Below the pieces are notes generated by a model. It did no database searches and was not told the DNA's origin. It saw only the letters and a program-made list of their open reading frames with translations. Of a stretch of DNA of 64,000 nucleotides, positions 42,806-54,107 are shown piece after piece (positions within the stretch are counted from its first letter, which is position 1; every line of letters starts with the position of its first letter). Origin of the DNA: Spiroplasma sp. SV19. Its GTDB lineage: Bacteria; Bacillota_I; Bacilli_A; Mycoplasmatales; Mycoplasmataceae. The stretch spans positions 248,001 through 312,000 of the forward strand of contig NZ_CP045455.1 in the NCBI RefSeq assembly GCF_030060925.1. The letters run 5' to 3'. The position numbers and the translations under genes were made by a program.

Positions 42806-44783
42806 ATGAAAAAGTTATTAGCATATTTAGGAACAATTTCTTTATTAACAACTTCAACAGTACCAGTTGTTGCTTGCACAAATAACGGAATTATTAATTC
42901 AGATGTTCCACATTCACAAACTAGTTTGTTGGCTTTAAATAGTCAAATTGCTAAAATTGCTTATATCAGTAATGAAAATCAGTATGATTTTAATTATTTA
43001 ATGAATAATTTTGTCCAACTAATGTATTTAAAAGATTTACCACAACAACCTGATACAAATGAAAATCTATATGATTATAACCGTTATGCCGAGTTGTTTA
43101 ATCGGTATTATGGTGAAAGTTATTTGAAGCATGATTTAACAACTAATTTAGTTTTAACAAATACTATTAAACCAGAAAGTGCAAATAGTACAATTAATCA
43201 AATTGCATCTATGGGTTCAACGATGTTAGATATGATTGCTAACCAAGGACTAGCTGGTGTTTTATCATTAGTTATTGATGGAAACTTATTGTCAGAGTTT
43301 TTATCACCAACAATTTTAAGATTTGCAAACGATTTATTGGACCAAAGTACCTTAATTGCTTTTCGTGATGCTTTTGATGATTCAATTTACAAAAATATGA
43401 ATTATCAAGAGGTTTTAACGTCGGGCGTAATTGGTCTTGTTAACGCTGTTAATGAATTAACTGGTCAAACAGAACGTTTTGACTATAAAGATAAAGCAAA
43501 TCTGCAAGGAAATGCTAAAAAATTATCTTGATGCATTGAATCAATTTGGAACAACAATTGTTGATGTAATGAATAACAAAATTGCATTTAAATTTAATAT
43601 CTTGAATAATTTGACAGCAATTAGTGAAGTTATTCGTTTTGTTCGAATTATTTTAACTTACCTTGATCAATTTGATGCAACACAAAGTCCAACTTGAGCA
43701 GAAATTAATACTGTTCGTACGACAACTTATAAGTTAAATTCGAAAATTGATTTCAAAAAAATTTTTAATGATTTATCAGTTAGGTTAACTAGTACCAATG
43801 GTGAAGGAATCCGTAGTTTAATTGCAATTTTGTTTCAAAGTTCTGAACATCATCAAATTGAAGCAAGTCCTTTGGCTAATATTGCCTTCTTGTCAAAGGA
43901 AAATTTGACTCCAGCAGGATTATCAGCAATAGGGAAAGTTTTTATTAATAAATATATGCCACTTGAAATATTAGGATCTATTAAGATTTATCTTGGTAAT
44001 GTGGTATGAGATTTAATTAATACAATTTCAGCAAAAGAAACATTAGACGATATGGTTGCATTTTTAAGTAACGACTTAATAGCTAATCAACTTCCAGCAA
44101 ATATTAAGCCAGTAATTGATAAAATTAAAGCAGATTCTGCTGCAATTAAGGATTTGTTTTCAGCATTATATCAGGGCGATATTTTGGGCGATATTTTAAA
44201 AATGATAGTACCAGATTCACCGTTAGCTAATATTAAAAATTTAAGAACAATGCTAAATGATCCGTTACAAAAATGAATGCCAGCAAACCAGTTTACAAAC
44301 ATCATCGGAACAAAAAGTATTGTTGATGTTGTAACAGATTTGAATCAGGCAATTACCAAACCAGCATTTGTTAATGCTCAAGATGTTTATCAATTATTTG
44401 ATAGTTTTTTAACACCAACAAGTAATGACTCATATTTATTACAAGATGCATTATTAGATCCAGATAATTTATTTGCAATTTTAGGGTTTAAAAATAATGT
44501 AATTGTTGATAAAACACCAATATTTTATTTAAAAGATATTTTAGAAAATATTATAGGAATTGAAGGAGCATTTAAAACAATAAATCAATATATTAATGAT
44601 TTTAATGTTAGTCAACAACAATTACAAGTAACAATGCAGCAAACTTTTAATGCCTTACAAGTAGGGGTATTATCACAGACAATTGACAATGTTTTTGAAT
44701 ATGAAATTAATAATAAGATTATTAAAATTGTTGTTGAATTACAGCATGATAAGTATCTTATTAATGAAATTACAATCCATTAA
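42806..44783 (+). pseudogene. Large lipoprotein gene frameshifted at an A6 tract
   Basis: The signal peptide MKKLLAYLGTISLLTT with lipobox VVAC opens a reading frame that runs to about 43520. At six A (43517-43522) the frame shifts: with five A it would continue as KNYLDALNQFGTTIVDVM to 44783, about 658 aa in all. The second part is open, helix-rich, with repeated LANIKNLRTMLND-type segments. Single-base damage, so it is a recent pseudogene, a phase-variable gene, or an indel error. It is downstream of the GDSL pair in the same transcript. Confidence 0.7.
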
Positions 44784-44791
44784 ATTATTTG

Positions 44792-44830
44792 AAAAGTTAT
44801 TTTTAAGAGGAAAGGAATAACTTTTTTTTT
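44792..44830 (+). terminator. Terminator before yqeG
   Basis: AAAAGTTATT (44792-44801) pairs with AATAACTTTT (44816-44825) around a 14-nt loop, then a T run. TATAAT at 44840-44845 follows as the likely yqeG -10. Confidence 0.7.
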
Positions 44831-44876
44831 GAATCTTGGTATAATAGTAAAAGAAGGAAATGAGGGTTTTTAAATA

Positions 44877-45473
44877 ATGGCTAAAAAAATTTTTGGGAAA
44901 AAAAAGAATCAAAATTTATTATTAAATTATTTTAAACCATCAATTTATGTTCAAAATGTTAATAAAATTAATCTTGAATCATTAAAAAAACATGGAATTA
45001 AAGTTTTTATTTGTGATTTAGATAATACTTTAACGCCATTTTATCGTGGAATTCCAAATGCAGATAATTTAAATTTAATTCAAAAGGTCCAAGACTTAGG
45101 AATGAGATTTGTGTTAGTTTCAAATAATGCGCGAAAACGTGTAGAACGTTTTGCGTTAAAAGCAGGAATTAAACATTATTATTGGAATGCAAAAAAACCA
45201 TTATTAAAATATTTTCGTATTATTTCACGACAATTTAATGTTAATCCTCATGAAATGATTATGGTCGGTGATCAGTTAATTACTGATGTTTTATTTGCTA
45301 ACCGTGCGCATATGGAAAGTATTCTGGTTGTTCCTGTAACGGGAGTTGATGAGTCAAATCGATTTATCCGTTTACTAGAAAGTTTGGTTTACAAGCGATT
45401 AGCACAAAAAAACATTTTGCATAAAGGATTCTTTGATGAAGGAGAATATGGGTTAGATTATGATATCTTGTAA
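44877..45473 (+). CDS. yqeG: YqeG-type HAD IIIA phosphatase
   Basis: 198 aa. The HAD motif I ICDLDNTLTPF has catalytic Asp at 47 and 49. Motif II Ser is in LVSNN, and the Lys is in NAKKPLLKYF. Motif III is MIMVGDQLITDVLFAN. Length and sequence match YqeG of Firmicutes, whose substrate is uncertain. It overlaps yqeH by 14 nt, the conserved yqeG-yqeH order, which ties it to ribosome assembly. AGAAGGAAATGAGG stands upstream. Confidence 0.9.
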   Translation: MAKKIFGKKKNQNLLLNYFKPSIYVQNVNKINLESLKKHGIKVFICDLDNTLTPFYRGIPNADNLNLIQKVQDLGMRFVLVSNNARKRVERFALKAGIKHYYWNAKKPLLKYFRIISRQFNVNPHEMIMVGDQLITDVLFANRAHMESILVVPVTGVDESNRFIRLLESLVYKRLAQKNILHKGFFDEGEYGLDYDIL

Positions 45474-46536
45474 AAAATGTCAGGGTTGCGGTGTTATTTT
45501 GCAAAACATTAAGGAAGGGCAAATTGGATATGTTGAAAATTTAACACAAGATTATTGCTATCGTTGTTTTCGATTGACACATTATAATGAATTAATTGAT
45601 TATGATTTAAATGAAACTGATTTTTTAGCAAATCTTAATGATAATTTTGGTTTAAAGTACCATTATTTTTATGTTTTGGATATTTATGATTTAGATGGTT
45701 CACGAAACTTATCGTTAGAACAAATCTTGCAAAATAATAAAGTAACACTAATTATTAATAAAATTGATTTAATTCAAAAATTAATTAATAATAACCAAAT
45801 TCTTAGTTTTGTTGAAACACTTTTTATTAACTCACCTTTATTTGCAAGGATTGAGGACATTATTTTAGTTAGTGGGCTAAAAAATTATTCACTAGATGAA
45901 TTATACCGCTATATAAAGCATCAAACAGAGGACATTGTTTTTGTTGGTAGTTCAAATACAGGGAAAAGTACCTTGTTAAATAGTTTAATTAAATTAACAA
46001 ATTATCAACAAAAAATAACAGTTTCTAATAATATTGCAACAACACTTGGCAATATAGAAGTTAAATTAGGAACTAAACATAAAATTTATGATACCCCAGG
46101 AGTTGTTAATAACCATACGATTATGTCTTATCTAGAGCATAATGATAAGAAAATGATTACTAATAAATTATTAAAACCAATTACATTTCAATTAAATCCT
46201 GAGCAAACGATTTTTTATGAGGGTCTAGCAAGTTTTTCTTTTTTAAAAGGGTTAAGAACAAGCTTTCATTTTTATAAAAATAATAATATTACATTACATC
46301 GAACAAAACTGGCAAATAAAAAGCATTATTTTAAGCACCACTTGATGCACGCTTCGCTAAGATTAAAAGATTATCATACCTGAAAAGAACAAACAATTAT
46401 AATTAAAGAGCCAGGAGATTATTCTTTATTTATTGCAGGATTAGGATGAATTACTTTTAAAGGGATGTCAAAGCAAGAATTAATGGTTGAAACAGACCAA
46501 AACATTAAAATTAATTTACGAAAACGGTTCATTTAG
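45460..46536 (+). CDS. yqeH: Ribosome biogenesis GTPase YqeH
   Basis: 358 aa circularly permuted GTPase acting in 30S subunit assembly. The N-terminal zinc finger has Cys 4, 7, 33 and 36. Then the G motifs appear in permuted order: G4 NKIDL, G1 GSSNTGKS near 163-170, G3 DTPG near 210. The C-terminal part is the usual beta domain. TGA codes for Trp at 46381 and 46447. The start overlaps the end of yqeG, so the two are translationally coupled. Confidence 0.95.
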
Positions 46537-46578
46537 TTTTATAATTAAAGGTAGATAGTTAGAAAGGAAGAAGGTTAT

Positions 46579-47472
46579 ATGAATCTTTTTAAAAAATATC
46601 CTTATGTTATTACCGATTTAGATGGAACAATAGCCGGTGAAGGTTATGTAATTAATGAAGAAACTTATGAAGCTTTACAAACATACCAGTTAGTTAGTGA
46701 TTATCATTTGTTTTTAGCATCTGGTCGGTTGGACTTAATGGCAAAAGAATATTTTGCAAAATTAAAAATTAAAACACCAATTATTTCTTGTAATGGTGCT
46801 TTAATTCGAGATCCTATTAGCAATGAAGTTTTATATCAACAGACCTTATCGCAAGATTTAGCAATTAAAATTCTTACGATGGCATTAGAACATGATATTG
46901 ATCATATTGTTTATACAGCAAGTATGATTTATGGTCATCCTCATTCAAAACGAATTGCCTTGATGATGAAATATAATGAACAATTAGTTGATAATAATTA
47001 TCAGATCCCATTAGATACTGAAACAAATTATTTAGAATTATTAAAAAATAATGATATTCAAGTTTTAAAAATTTTATTTCCATTTAACTCGACAGCCGAA
47101 TTAGACCGTGTTCAGTTTATTAATGAACCATTTAAAGATCAAATTGAAGGAGTATTTTCACAAAAAGACTTGTTTGATATTCAAGCATTAAATATCAATA
47201 AAGGAAATGCTTTTAAAAAATTATGTGAATTAAAAGGATATGATCCTCATCAATTTATTTTTTATGGAGATAATTACAATGATATTGAACTTGCGAAAAG
47301 TGTTGGTTATACTGTGGCAATGGGGAATAGTGTCTTAGAATTAAAAAAAATTGCTAATTCAACAACAACTTCTGTTGTTGATAATGGTGTTCGTGAACAC
47401 CTTTTTACCGAAGTATTATCCAAAGAACAAATTGCTGAGTTTTTACCACAAGTTAAAAATGTTTTTAAGTAA
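46579..47472 (+). CDS. Cof-type HAD hydrolase
   Basis: 297 aa. Motif I TDLDGTIAG has Asp 13 and 15. LASGR holds motif II. NKGNAFKKLCELKG and IFYGDNYNDIELAKSVGYTVAMGN are motifs III and IV with the Cof-type cap between. The family dephosphorylates sugar phosphates, flavin or other small phosphates; the substrate cannot be read here. AGAAAGGAAG precedes the ATG. It follows yqeH by 42 nt and ends at a terminator. Confidence 0.85.
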   Translation: MNLFKKYPYVITDLDGTIAGEGYVINEETYEALQTYQLVSDYHLFLASGRLDLMAKEYFAKLKIKTPIISCNGALIRDPISNEVLYQQTLSQDLAIKILTMALEHDIDHIVYTASMIYGHPHSKRIALMMKYNEQLVDNNYQIPLDTETNYLELLKNNDIQVLKILFPFNSTAELDRVQFINEPFKDQIEGVFSQKDLFDIQALNINKGNAFKKLCELKGYDPHQFIFYGDNYNDIELAKSVGYTVAMGNSVLELKKIANSTTTSVVDNGVREHLFTEVLSKEQIAEFLPQVKNVFK

Positions 47473-47483
47473 AACATTTTTTT
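47456..47483 (+). terminator. Terminator of the yqeG-yqeH-HAD group
   Basis: AAAATGTTTT (47456-47465), loop TAAGT, AAAACATTTT (47471-47480), then T. The stop codon lies in the loop and right arm. Confidence 0.75.
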
Positions 47484-47576
47484 ATTTTTAAGAAATTATT
47501 TTTTTGTTCTCACTTAGAAGTACACATCCTCCCAAAATTAATAGTTTAATTCTACATAAAAACAAAGTATACCCAC

Positions 47577-47617
47577 TTTTTTTTTTTTTTTTTTTTTAAA
47601 TACAATTAAAGTATAAA
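47577..47617 (+). promoter_or_regulatory. Poly-T promoter of lipoprotein gene C
   Basis: T21 (47577-47597) followed by AAATACAATTAAAGTATAAA with TATAAA at 47612-47617. The segment is identical to the one after the T22 tract at 35459, with the same 14-nt spacing from tract to -10. The leader then has AGAGAGGG. Confidence 0.65.
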
Positions 47618-47643
47618 TAATTTTTACAAGAGAGGGTTAAAAT

Positions 47644-49245
47644 ATGAAAAAAGTATTGGCTTTATTAGGAACTTGTTCCTTGATAACAACGGGAGTTACA
47701 ACAGTTATTAGTTGCTCAACTAAACCAGATGTTAATCCTGCTGAAGATGATAATGATATTAGAAAAGATTTAGATGTGTTATTATCAATTATGAACGAAG
47801 CTCATACAGCATTTCTAAATTATGCAAATGAAAAAGCCGTTCTTAATATTGACGATTATAAAATTCCGGAGTTAAATCAATTATTTGGTTTAGTTAATTC
47901 AAGTAAAAAAGAAGATGACTTGGATTTAAAAACTGTTTTTGGTGAACAAATAAATAATTTTTTTGAAAATAATTTTAAATCAGTTTTTGACAATATTAAT
48001 CGACAAATTGCCAATGAATATTCTAATTATTATGTTGACTCAATGCCGTTTACTTTTAAAACTAGTCCTTCAACTCTAAAAGTGAATTATGTTGATTTAA
48101 CACAATTAGAAAAATTAACCACAGAACCAATTAAGGATTTAAAAGCAGTTGTGGTAAATTATAGTTTTGGTTATACGGGATCATTTAAAACATTAACTAA
48201 TCCAACAAGATTTAACATTAAATATGTTATTACAAATAATCCTAATTTGATTAAAACGTTAATGCTTGATTTAACTAATAAAATTGGAAAAGTTTTAATT
48301 GATTTTATTAATAAGAATCCTGAAATTATCATTGACCAAAATGTCGCTTTTAAAGAAACATATGAAAAGTTTAGTGTTTATTACAAACATGATACAACAT
48401 TAATTAATAAAAATATGTTAACTTTTTTAGATGCCATGTTTAAAGACAATGCTGTGACAAAGGAAATTATGGAATCAGTAAATTATGATTCTACTCAAGA
48501 TATTTTAGATTTACAAACTGCGACAATAAATAATGAAAATAGTATTAATGTAAATTTACCAGATTGACGAATGAAATATCAAACTCCAGCTGCATGAGCG
48601 GGATCAGGAAAACAGCCTGCTGGTTTAACGCCTGAGAATTTTGTTAAATTTTATCGATCAAATATGAAAATTTTTGAAGATACAAGTAAAGACTTAACTT
48701 TGGCAACTTTTAGTATTAATTTTAACAAAATAATTGTTGCTGGGTTGCCATTGTTAGCAAGTGGTTTTAATGATAATAAACCGTTAATGGTTCAAATCAA
48801 CATATCACAAAATGGTTTAACAACAAAATTAACTAACTTCGGAAATATTATTGTTGCACTTCTTAAATATTATAATGTTGATTTAAAAGTATTAGGTTGA
48901 ACTAGTTTTTATATTTCAAAAAGTTTATTTGATGAAGTTGAAACACGCTGAAAAGGTAAAAATCTTGTAAATCTTGCAGATGTTTATAATAGACTTTTAC
49001 AAGATTTTAAACAAAGTGATATTGCTAAAACTTTGCTAGATCTTGAATTATTTTCTATACAAAATTTTCGCTCTTATTGGATAAAACTAGATTTTAACTA
49101 TGCATCTACAGGAGCTCGTAGTTTTTCAATACAAAATGCTGCTATGTGATGAAGTTTAGGTTTTGGGTTTGGACATTCAAAGAATAGTGCTATCGTATAT
49201 ACTGCATGAACATTTTGACAACAGAAATTAGGTTTTGTTTCTTAA
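47644..49245 (+). CDS. Lipoprotein family member C
   Basis: 533 aa. Signal MKKVLALLGTCSLITTG with lipobox VISC. It shares NRQIANEYSNYYVDSMPF and the WAGSG ... LTPENFVKFY block with members A and B, so all belong to one paralogous family. The rest differs more, which is typical of diversified surface antigens. The last 224 codons are nearly identical to the truncated cassette at 54108. Nine or more TGA=Trp codons. Function unknown; surface exposure inferred from the signal. Confidence 0.8.
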
Positions 49246-49299
49246 CTTAAGTGAGAATTATTCAGAACCTATAACTTTCTTTAATAAAGAAAAATAGAA

Positions 49300-49328
49300 A
49301 AGAAATATTTTTAAAATATTTCTTTTTT
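49300..49328 (+). terminator. Terminator of lipoprotein gene C
   Basis: AAGAAATATT (49300-49309), loop TTTAA, AATATTTCTT (49315-49324), T run. Confidence 0.65.
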
Positions 49329-49418
49329 GTTATTACATATAGAATTTAAAAAACCTATAATCATAGGTATTTTATTTAAATTGAGTCTTGCTATTATTGA
49401 TGTGAAGGGGGGATTTAT

Positions 49419-51086
49419 ATCAAAAAAATTGATTGAAATAATTATCTTCAAGATTTCTATGAAGCAGTTGGTGGTAAAGAAAATATTAAAGAATGTTTTC
49501 ATTGTGCAACAAGATTTCGTTTTTATGTAAAAGATATCACTTTAGTAAATGTATCAAAATTAAAACAGATTGAACTTTTCAAAGGATACAATTGCGTTGA
49601 TAATCAACATCAATTGATAATTGGTACCGGTCTTGTTGATAAATTTTATAAGGTCTATAAATTAAATGAAACTAATATTTCAGATCCATTTGATAACAAA
49701 GTAAAAGAAAAATTATGAAGAAAGGAATTAAATTTTAAAACTAATATTTTTATGGTGACAAAAAAAGGGTTAAATTCATTTTCCACAATTTTTGTTCCTC
49801 TAATTCCTGTTTTTATTGCAGGGGGAATGTCGCTAGCGTTAATGTCTCTTGTTAAGTCCATAACACCTACTTCCGGGTTTATTAAATTATTTGATGTTAT
49901 TGGTGGAGCAATTTTAGGTTCGATTCCTGTGTTTGTGGGATATACGACCGCGAAAAAAATGGGGGCAAATCCATTTCTAGGAGTTGCGATGGGGTTAATA
50001 TTAATATCACCAGGATTATTAAATCGCTATGCAACTAATACGCCAATTTTATTAGAATTTAATATAAATGCTGATCAGGAGATTATTGATAAAGCAATTC
50101 ATAAGGCATGATTAAATTATTTATTAGAGATGGGAATTGATCCATTAAATCCTCCTACAAATATTATTATTCCGAAAGAAAACGAAATTGTTGGTATATA
50201 TTACACAATATTTACTGGCTTTTTTAAAATTAAATTAGTTGGATATCAGGCTCAAATTGTCCCAATTTTATTAGTGTTATTATTGTCGTGTTCATTAGAA
50301 AAATTAATGCGAAAATTTGTTCCTGATGTTATTGGAATAATTATTGTTCCATTGGGAACTGTAATAATTTCAACATGATTAGCATTTTGAGTAATAGGAC
50401 CATTAGGTGAGATTATTGGGAGAGGTCTTTCCATAGGATTACAAGCAATCTTTAAATATACCAATTGAAATATGATTGGTTTTGGGGGAGCATTATTTGC
50501 TGGGATTTATCCATTTCTAGTTGTAACTGGTTTACACCAAGGATTTTTACCAATAGAAACCCAACTAATTGTTGATTCACAATTACATTATGGTCATACA
50601 TTTACATTTATTACACCAATTGCATGTGTTTCTAATATTGCCCAAGGAACAGCTGCATTAATGTTTATCTTTTTTACTAAAGAAAAAAAAGAAAAATCAC
50701 AGGGGCTTTCAGGAGTTATTGGGGCATATACCGGAATAACCGAACCTGCAATGTTTGGAATAAATTTACAAGTTAAACCATTATTTATATCTGCAGCAAT
50801 TGGGGCAATGGTTGGTGGTTGATGACTTGGAATGAGTCATACCGTTGCAAATTCCTTAGGTAGTGCATCATGAATTGGTCTTGTTCAATTTGATTGAACA
50901 ACAACACATACAAGGCAATTTTTTGAGCAAAATAATATTAACTCTATTTTGCAAAATGTTCCTATGGGTGGACATGCTATTATTGCGATGAGCATTTCAA
51001 CAATTGTAACAGCAGGAACTGCATTTGGACTATTAAAAACAAAATGAGGTAAAGAAAGTTTAAAACAGCATTTAAAAAATAAGTAA
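49419..51086 (+). CDS. scrA: PTS EIIBC, sucrose/beta-glucoside family
   Basis: About 555 aa. The EIIB domain has YEAVGGKENIKECFHCATRF, with the phospho-Cys in CATRF. EIIC follows from about residue 110, with VPLIPVFIAGGM and the family motif GAYTGITEPAMFGINLQVKP. No EIIA is fused, as in ScrA and TreB. A GntR regulator and a GH32 hydrolase downstream make sucrose the likely sugar. No ATG, GTG or TTG start fits: behind GAAGGGGGG the in-frame candidate is ATC at 49419 (or ATT at 49428). The gene may have lost its ATG. Confidence 0.75.
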
Positions 51087-51111
51087 AATATATTTATCAG
51101 GAGGTAAATAT

Positions 51112-51811
51112 ATGACAACTAGCAAAAAATGAAATATTATATTTGATTATTTAATGTTATTAATTAGAGAAAATAGAGTTAAAAATGGTGAAACTTTACC
51201 AAGTCAGCAATTTTTAAAAACTAAATTTCATTTTTCTGAACAACCAATTAAAAGGGCATTTAATAAATTGATTGAACTACAACTTGTAAAAGCCGTCAAT
51301 GGGAAAGGATTTGTAGTTATGGATAAATTAACAAATAATAATTTATTTAGTTTTAGAGAATTATATCCAAACGCCATCAGTTCATATTATGCTTTTAAAA
51401 TTCATGAAATGAATTCAAAGTTTAAAAATTTATTTAATATCAAGACAAATCATAAATTCCTGCATTTTAAATGTAATAGAAAAATTGATGATAAAATTAT
51501 TGTTTATCAAGAAAGCTTTTTAAATTTAAATTATTTTCAAAGTTTTAATGAAAAATACTTAAAAGATAATGGTTTATTCAAATATATTGAAAATATTACA
51601 AAATTAAAAATAAGTCATGTTTCAAAAAAATTTTTTATATGGATGAAAAATGAATAAGGATTTATCAACATATTTTGATACAGCAAATATTTCATGTTCA
51701 ATAGTAGATGTTGGTAAAACATATGAAATATATGGTGATATTGTTGAATATAGAATTAGTTATTATAATCCATATTATTTTAAATGAAGTTTTATTGAAT
51801 GAAGACAATAA
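51112..51811 (+). pseudogene. GntR/UTRA-family regulator, frameshifted
   Basis: The N-terminal winged helix is intact (NGETLPSQQFLKTKFHFSEQPIKRAFNKL). The frame ends at 51657, in the middle of the UTRA effector domain. With one A fewer in the AAAAA at 51646-51650 the frame continues as MNKDLSTYFDTANIS to 51811, ending IVEYRISYYNPYYFKWSF, a normal UTRA end. The second part could also restart at ATG 51650. A strong AGGAGG precedes 51112. As the local sugar regulator, its loss would alter control of the sucrose genes. Confidence 0.75.
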
Positions 51812-51820
51812 AGGAGCACT

Positions 51821-53244
51821 ATGAAAAAGAAACCAACAAATTTTCTAAATGAAAATGATTTAATTTTATTTGAAGAAATGCATATTGAAAAAGAAAAGGA
51901 CTGATATACTAATCAATTTCACTTATCATCATTTTCAGGGCTTATCAATGACCCTAATGGTTTAATTAAAGTTAATGATATATATTATATTTTTATGCAA
52001 AATGTTCCATATTCATCAGAACATAAGAAAAAATCATGATGTTTATATACAACAAAAAATTTTATTGATTATAAATATGAAGGAATCGTAGTTACTCCAA
52101 GTTGTAAATTTGATCAAGATGGTACTTTTTCAGGGAGTGCAGAATATAATAATGGTTTTGAAATTTTTTATACAGGAAATGTTAAAATAGGAAATAAAAA
52201 AAGAACAGCATATACAATTAATGCAAAAATTGATTTCCTCAATAAAAGAACAATTAAAAAAATCCTTTTTGAAGAGGACCTGACAAAATATTCGGGACAT
52301 TTTCGGGACCCTATCATAATCAGAAAGGGGATTAATAAATTTATGCTAAATGGTGCTCAGACAAAAGATAATAATGGTGTTATAAGTATATATAAATTTA
52401 TAAAAGATAAATGATTATTTATTCGTAATGAAGAACTTAATTTAAAGGAAGAATTACCAAATTATATGCTTGAGTGTCCAAATTATTTAAATTATAATGG
52501 ATATGAAGCAATTATATTTTGTGCAGAAAGATATCATTCACTAAATGATGGAGGACATTTTGTCTATTATAAAACTTTAACAATTGATGAGCATTTTAAT
52601 CTTTCAAACTTGTCAAATCTTTCTAAATTAGATTATGGGTTTGATTTTTATGCTCCACAAATTTTTCAAAATTCAAATAAAAAAATGCTAATGGGATGAT
52701 TAGGAAATTCGGCTTCTAATTTAAAACATTCCAAAGTATGAAACTATCAGTTAACAATACCTAGAGAGATTTTTATCGCAAATAATAAAATTTATCAAAA
52801 TCCAATTGAAGAACTTGAACAACTAAGAGTTAGGGAAATTAAGAATAATCACTATAATAATGGATTATTTGAGATTATTGCAAATAATATTTTAGATAAT
52901 TTTGAAATTATAATTAAAAATCCCCAAACTAAAAAAATTATTATTAGTTATTCAAATAACATTTTTAAAATTGACAGAAGTAATTGTGATTATAATGATA
53001 TTAATAATTTACCTCCTGTAATTAAAAAGAAAATATAGTTATTAAAACGATTAGAATTTTGGTAGATCGAAGTTGCATGGAAATATTTATAAATAATGGC
53101 ATATTTGTTTTTAGTGTTAGATTTTTTATTATGAAGCATAATAAGATAATCCATAATCTGAAAAATTATAAAATATATCAATTAAAACCATATAATATTA
53201 TTTCTAAAAATAATATTATCTTTGATCAAATTTTGGAAAACTAA
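51821..53244 (+). pseudogene. scrB: GH32 sucrose-6-phosphate hydrolase, C-terminus frameshifted
   Basis: The five-bladed catalytic domain is complete: LINDPNG with nucleophile Asp 44, GHFRDP with Asp 163, and LECPNY with Glu 218 as acid/base. The frame stops at 53036-53038 (TAG) in an A-rich stretch. The conserved end of the beta-sandwich domain (LVDRSCMEIFINNG) continues in another frame to 53244. A one-base loss near 53024-53033 explains it. The catalytic part might still fold. AAAGGAG precedes the ATG. Product would cleave sucrose-6-phosphate made by the EIIBC. Confidence 0.78.
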
Positions 53245-53310
53245 TTTAAAAGGACACTTGTTAAATCTCCATATAAAAAAGGGGATAATAAATTATAAAT
53301 AAAGAGAATG

Positions 53311-53340
53311 AAATAGGATTAGTTTTAATCCTATTTTTTT
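53311..53340 (+). terminator. Terminator of the sucrose operon
   Basis: AAATAGGATTA (53311-53321), loop GTTT, TAATCCTATTT (53326-53336), then T. Confidence 0.85.
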
Positions 53341-53379
53341 AATTGTGATATTGTTGATATACATTATGTTTGTATCAAT

Positions 53380-53505
53380 AGTTATTTATTACCAACATTA
53401 ATTACTTTTAATGCAGGGAAATTAGTGTATGACACAAGAGACGATGTAATTGCAACTTTAGTAGGAGGAAACATTTTAAAATATTATATATTTCGGTATA
53501 ATTAA
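53380..53505 (+). pseudogene. PTS EIIC fragment, possibly mannitol type
   Basis: In one frame the sequence reads SYLLPTLITFNAGKLVYDTR followed by DDVIATLVGG. This resembles the region LLPLIIGYTGGK...RGGVVGAIAT of mannitol EIIC. There is no start, no upstream continuation, and a stop at 53503. A relic of a lost sugar transporter is the best reading, at modest confidence. Confidence 0.4.
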
Positions 53506-53529
53506 TTATATTAAAGAAGGATAAAAACT

Positions 53530-54045
53530 ATGGAAATTCGAACAATTAAAGAACACAAAAAAGAAGAGACAAGAGAACTTATTTTTGAAGCATTTAATAC
53601 TAATGATAAGAAAGATGTTATTGAACATATTTTAGTTGATAATTTAAGATTATTACCTGAGTATGATGCATCGTTTGATGTTGTTGCTATTATTAATAAT
53701 CAAATTGTTGGACATGCTTTTTTAAGCACTGTTACAATTAATGATAATAATAACTTACTTTGTTTAGCACCAATTGCAGTTAAGAAAGAATATCAAGGAC
53801 AAAAGATTGGAACTCAATTAATTAAATTTTTAGAAACTAAAGCAACTGAAAAGGGGTATCAAGCAATTTTTATTTTAGGAGACCCACAGTATTATTCAAA
53901 ATTTAATTATGTTCCTGCTGTTAATTATGAGATTAAAGCTCCTTTTGAAATTGATGATAAATATTTTATGGTGAAAGAGTTATATTTAAATAGTTTATCT
54001 AATATTACTGGAACGTTACAATATTCACCACCATTTCGAACTTAA
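53530..54045 (+). CDS. GNAT-family N-acetyltransferase
   Basis: 171 aa, complete. The acetyl-CoA loop is VKKEYQGQKIGTQLIKFLE near residues 97-115. GYQAIFILGDPQYYSKFNYVP near 125-145 is typical of the YhbS-like branch. AAAGAAGG stands 10 nt before the ATG. It lies between the sucrose operon and the truncated lipoprotein cassette without close partners. Substrate unknown. Confidence 0.85.
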   Translation: MEIRTIKEHKKEETRELIFEAFNTNDKKDVIEHILVDNLRLLPEYDASFDVVAIINNQIVGHAFLSTVTINDNNNLLCLAPIAVKKEYQGQKIGTQLIKFLETKATEKGYQAIFILGDPQYYSKFNYVPAVNYEIKAPFEIDDKYFMVKELYLNSLSNITGTLQYSPPFRT

Positions 54046-54107
54046 TTAAAATTGTTTTTAGGAAATCAATGGTTGTTGGATTTGAACTGTCTTAAAAGAT
54101 AGGATGA

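Noticed and set aside
53341-53505. Complete gene after the sucrose operon
   Set aside because: No start codon or ribosome site, and only one conserved PTS segment. Treated as a relic.
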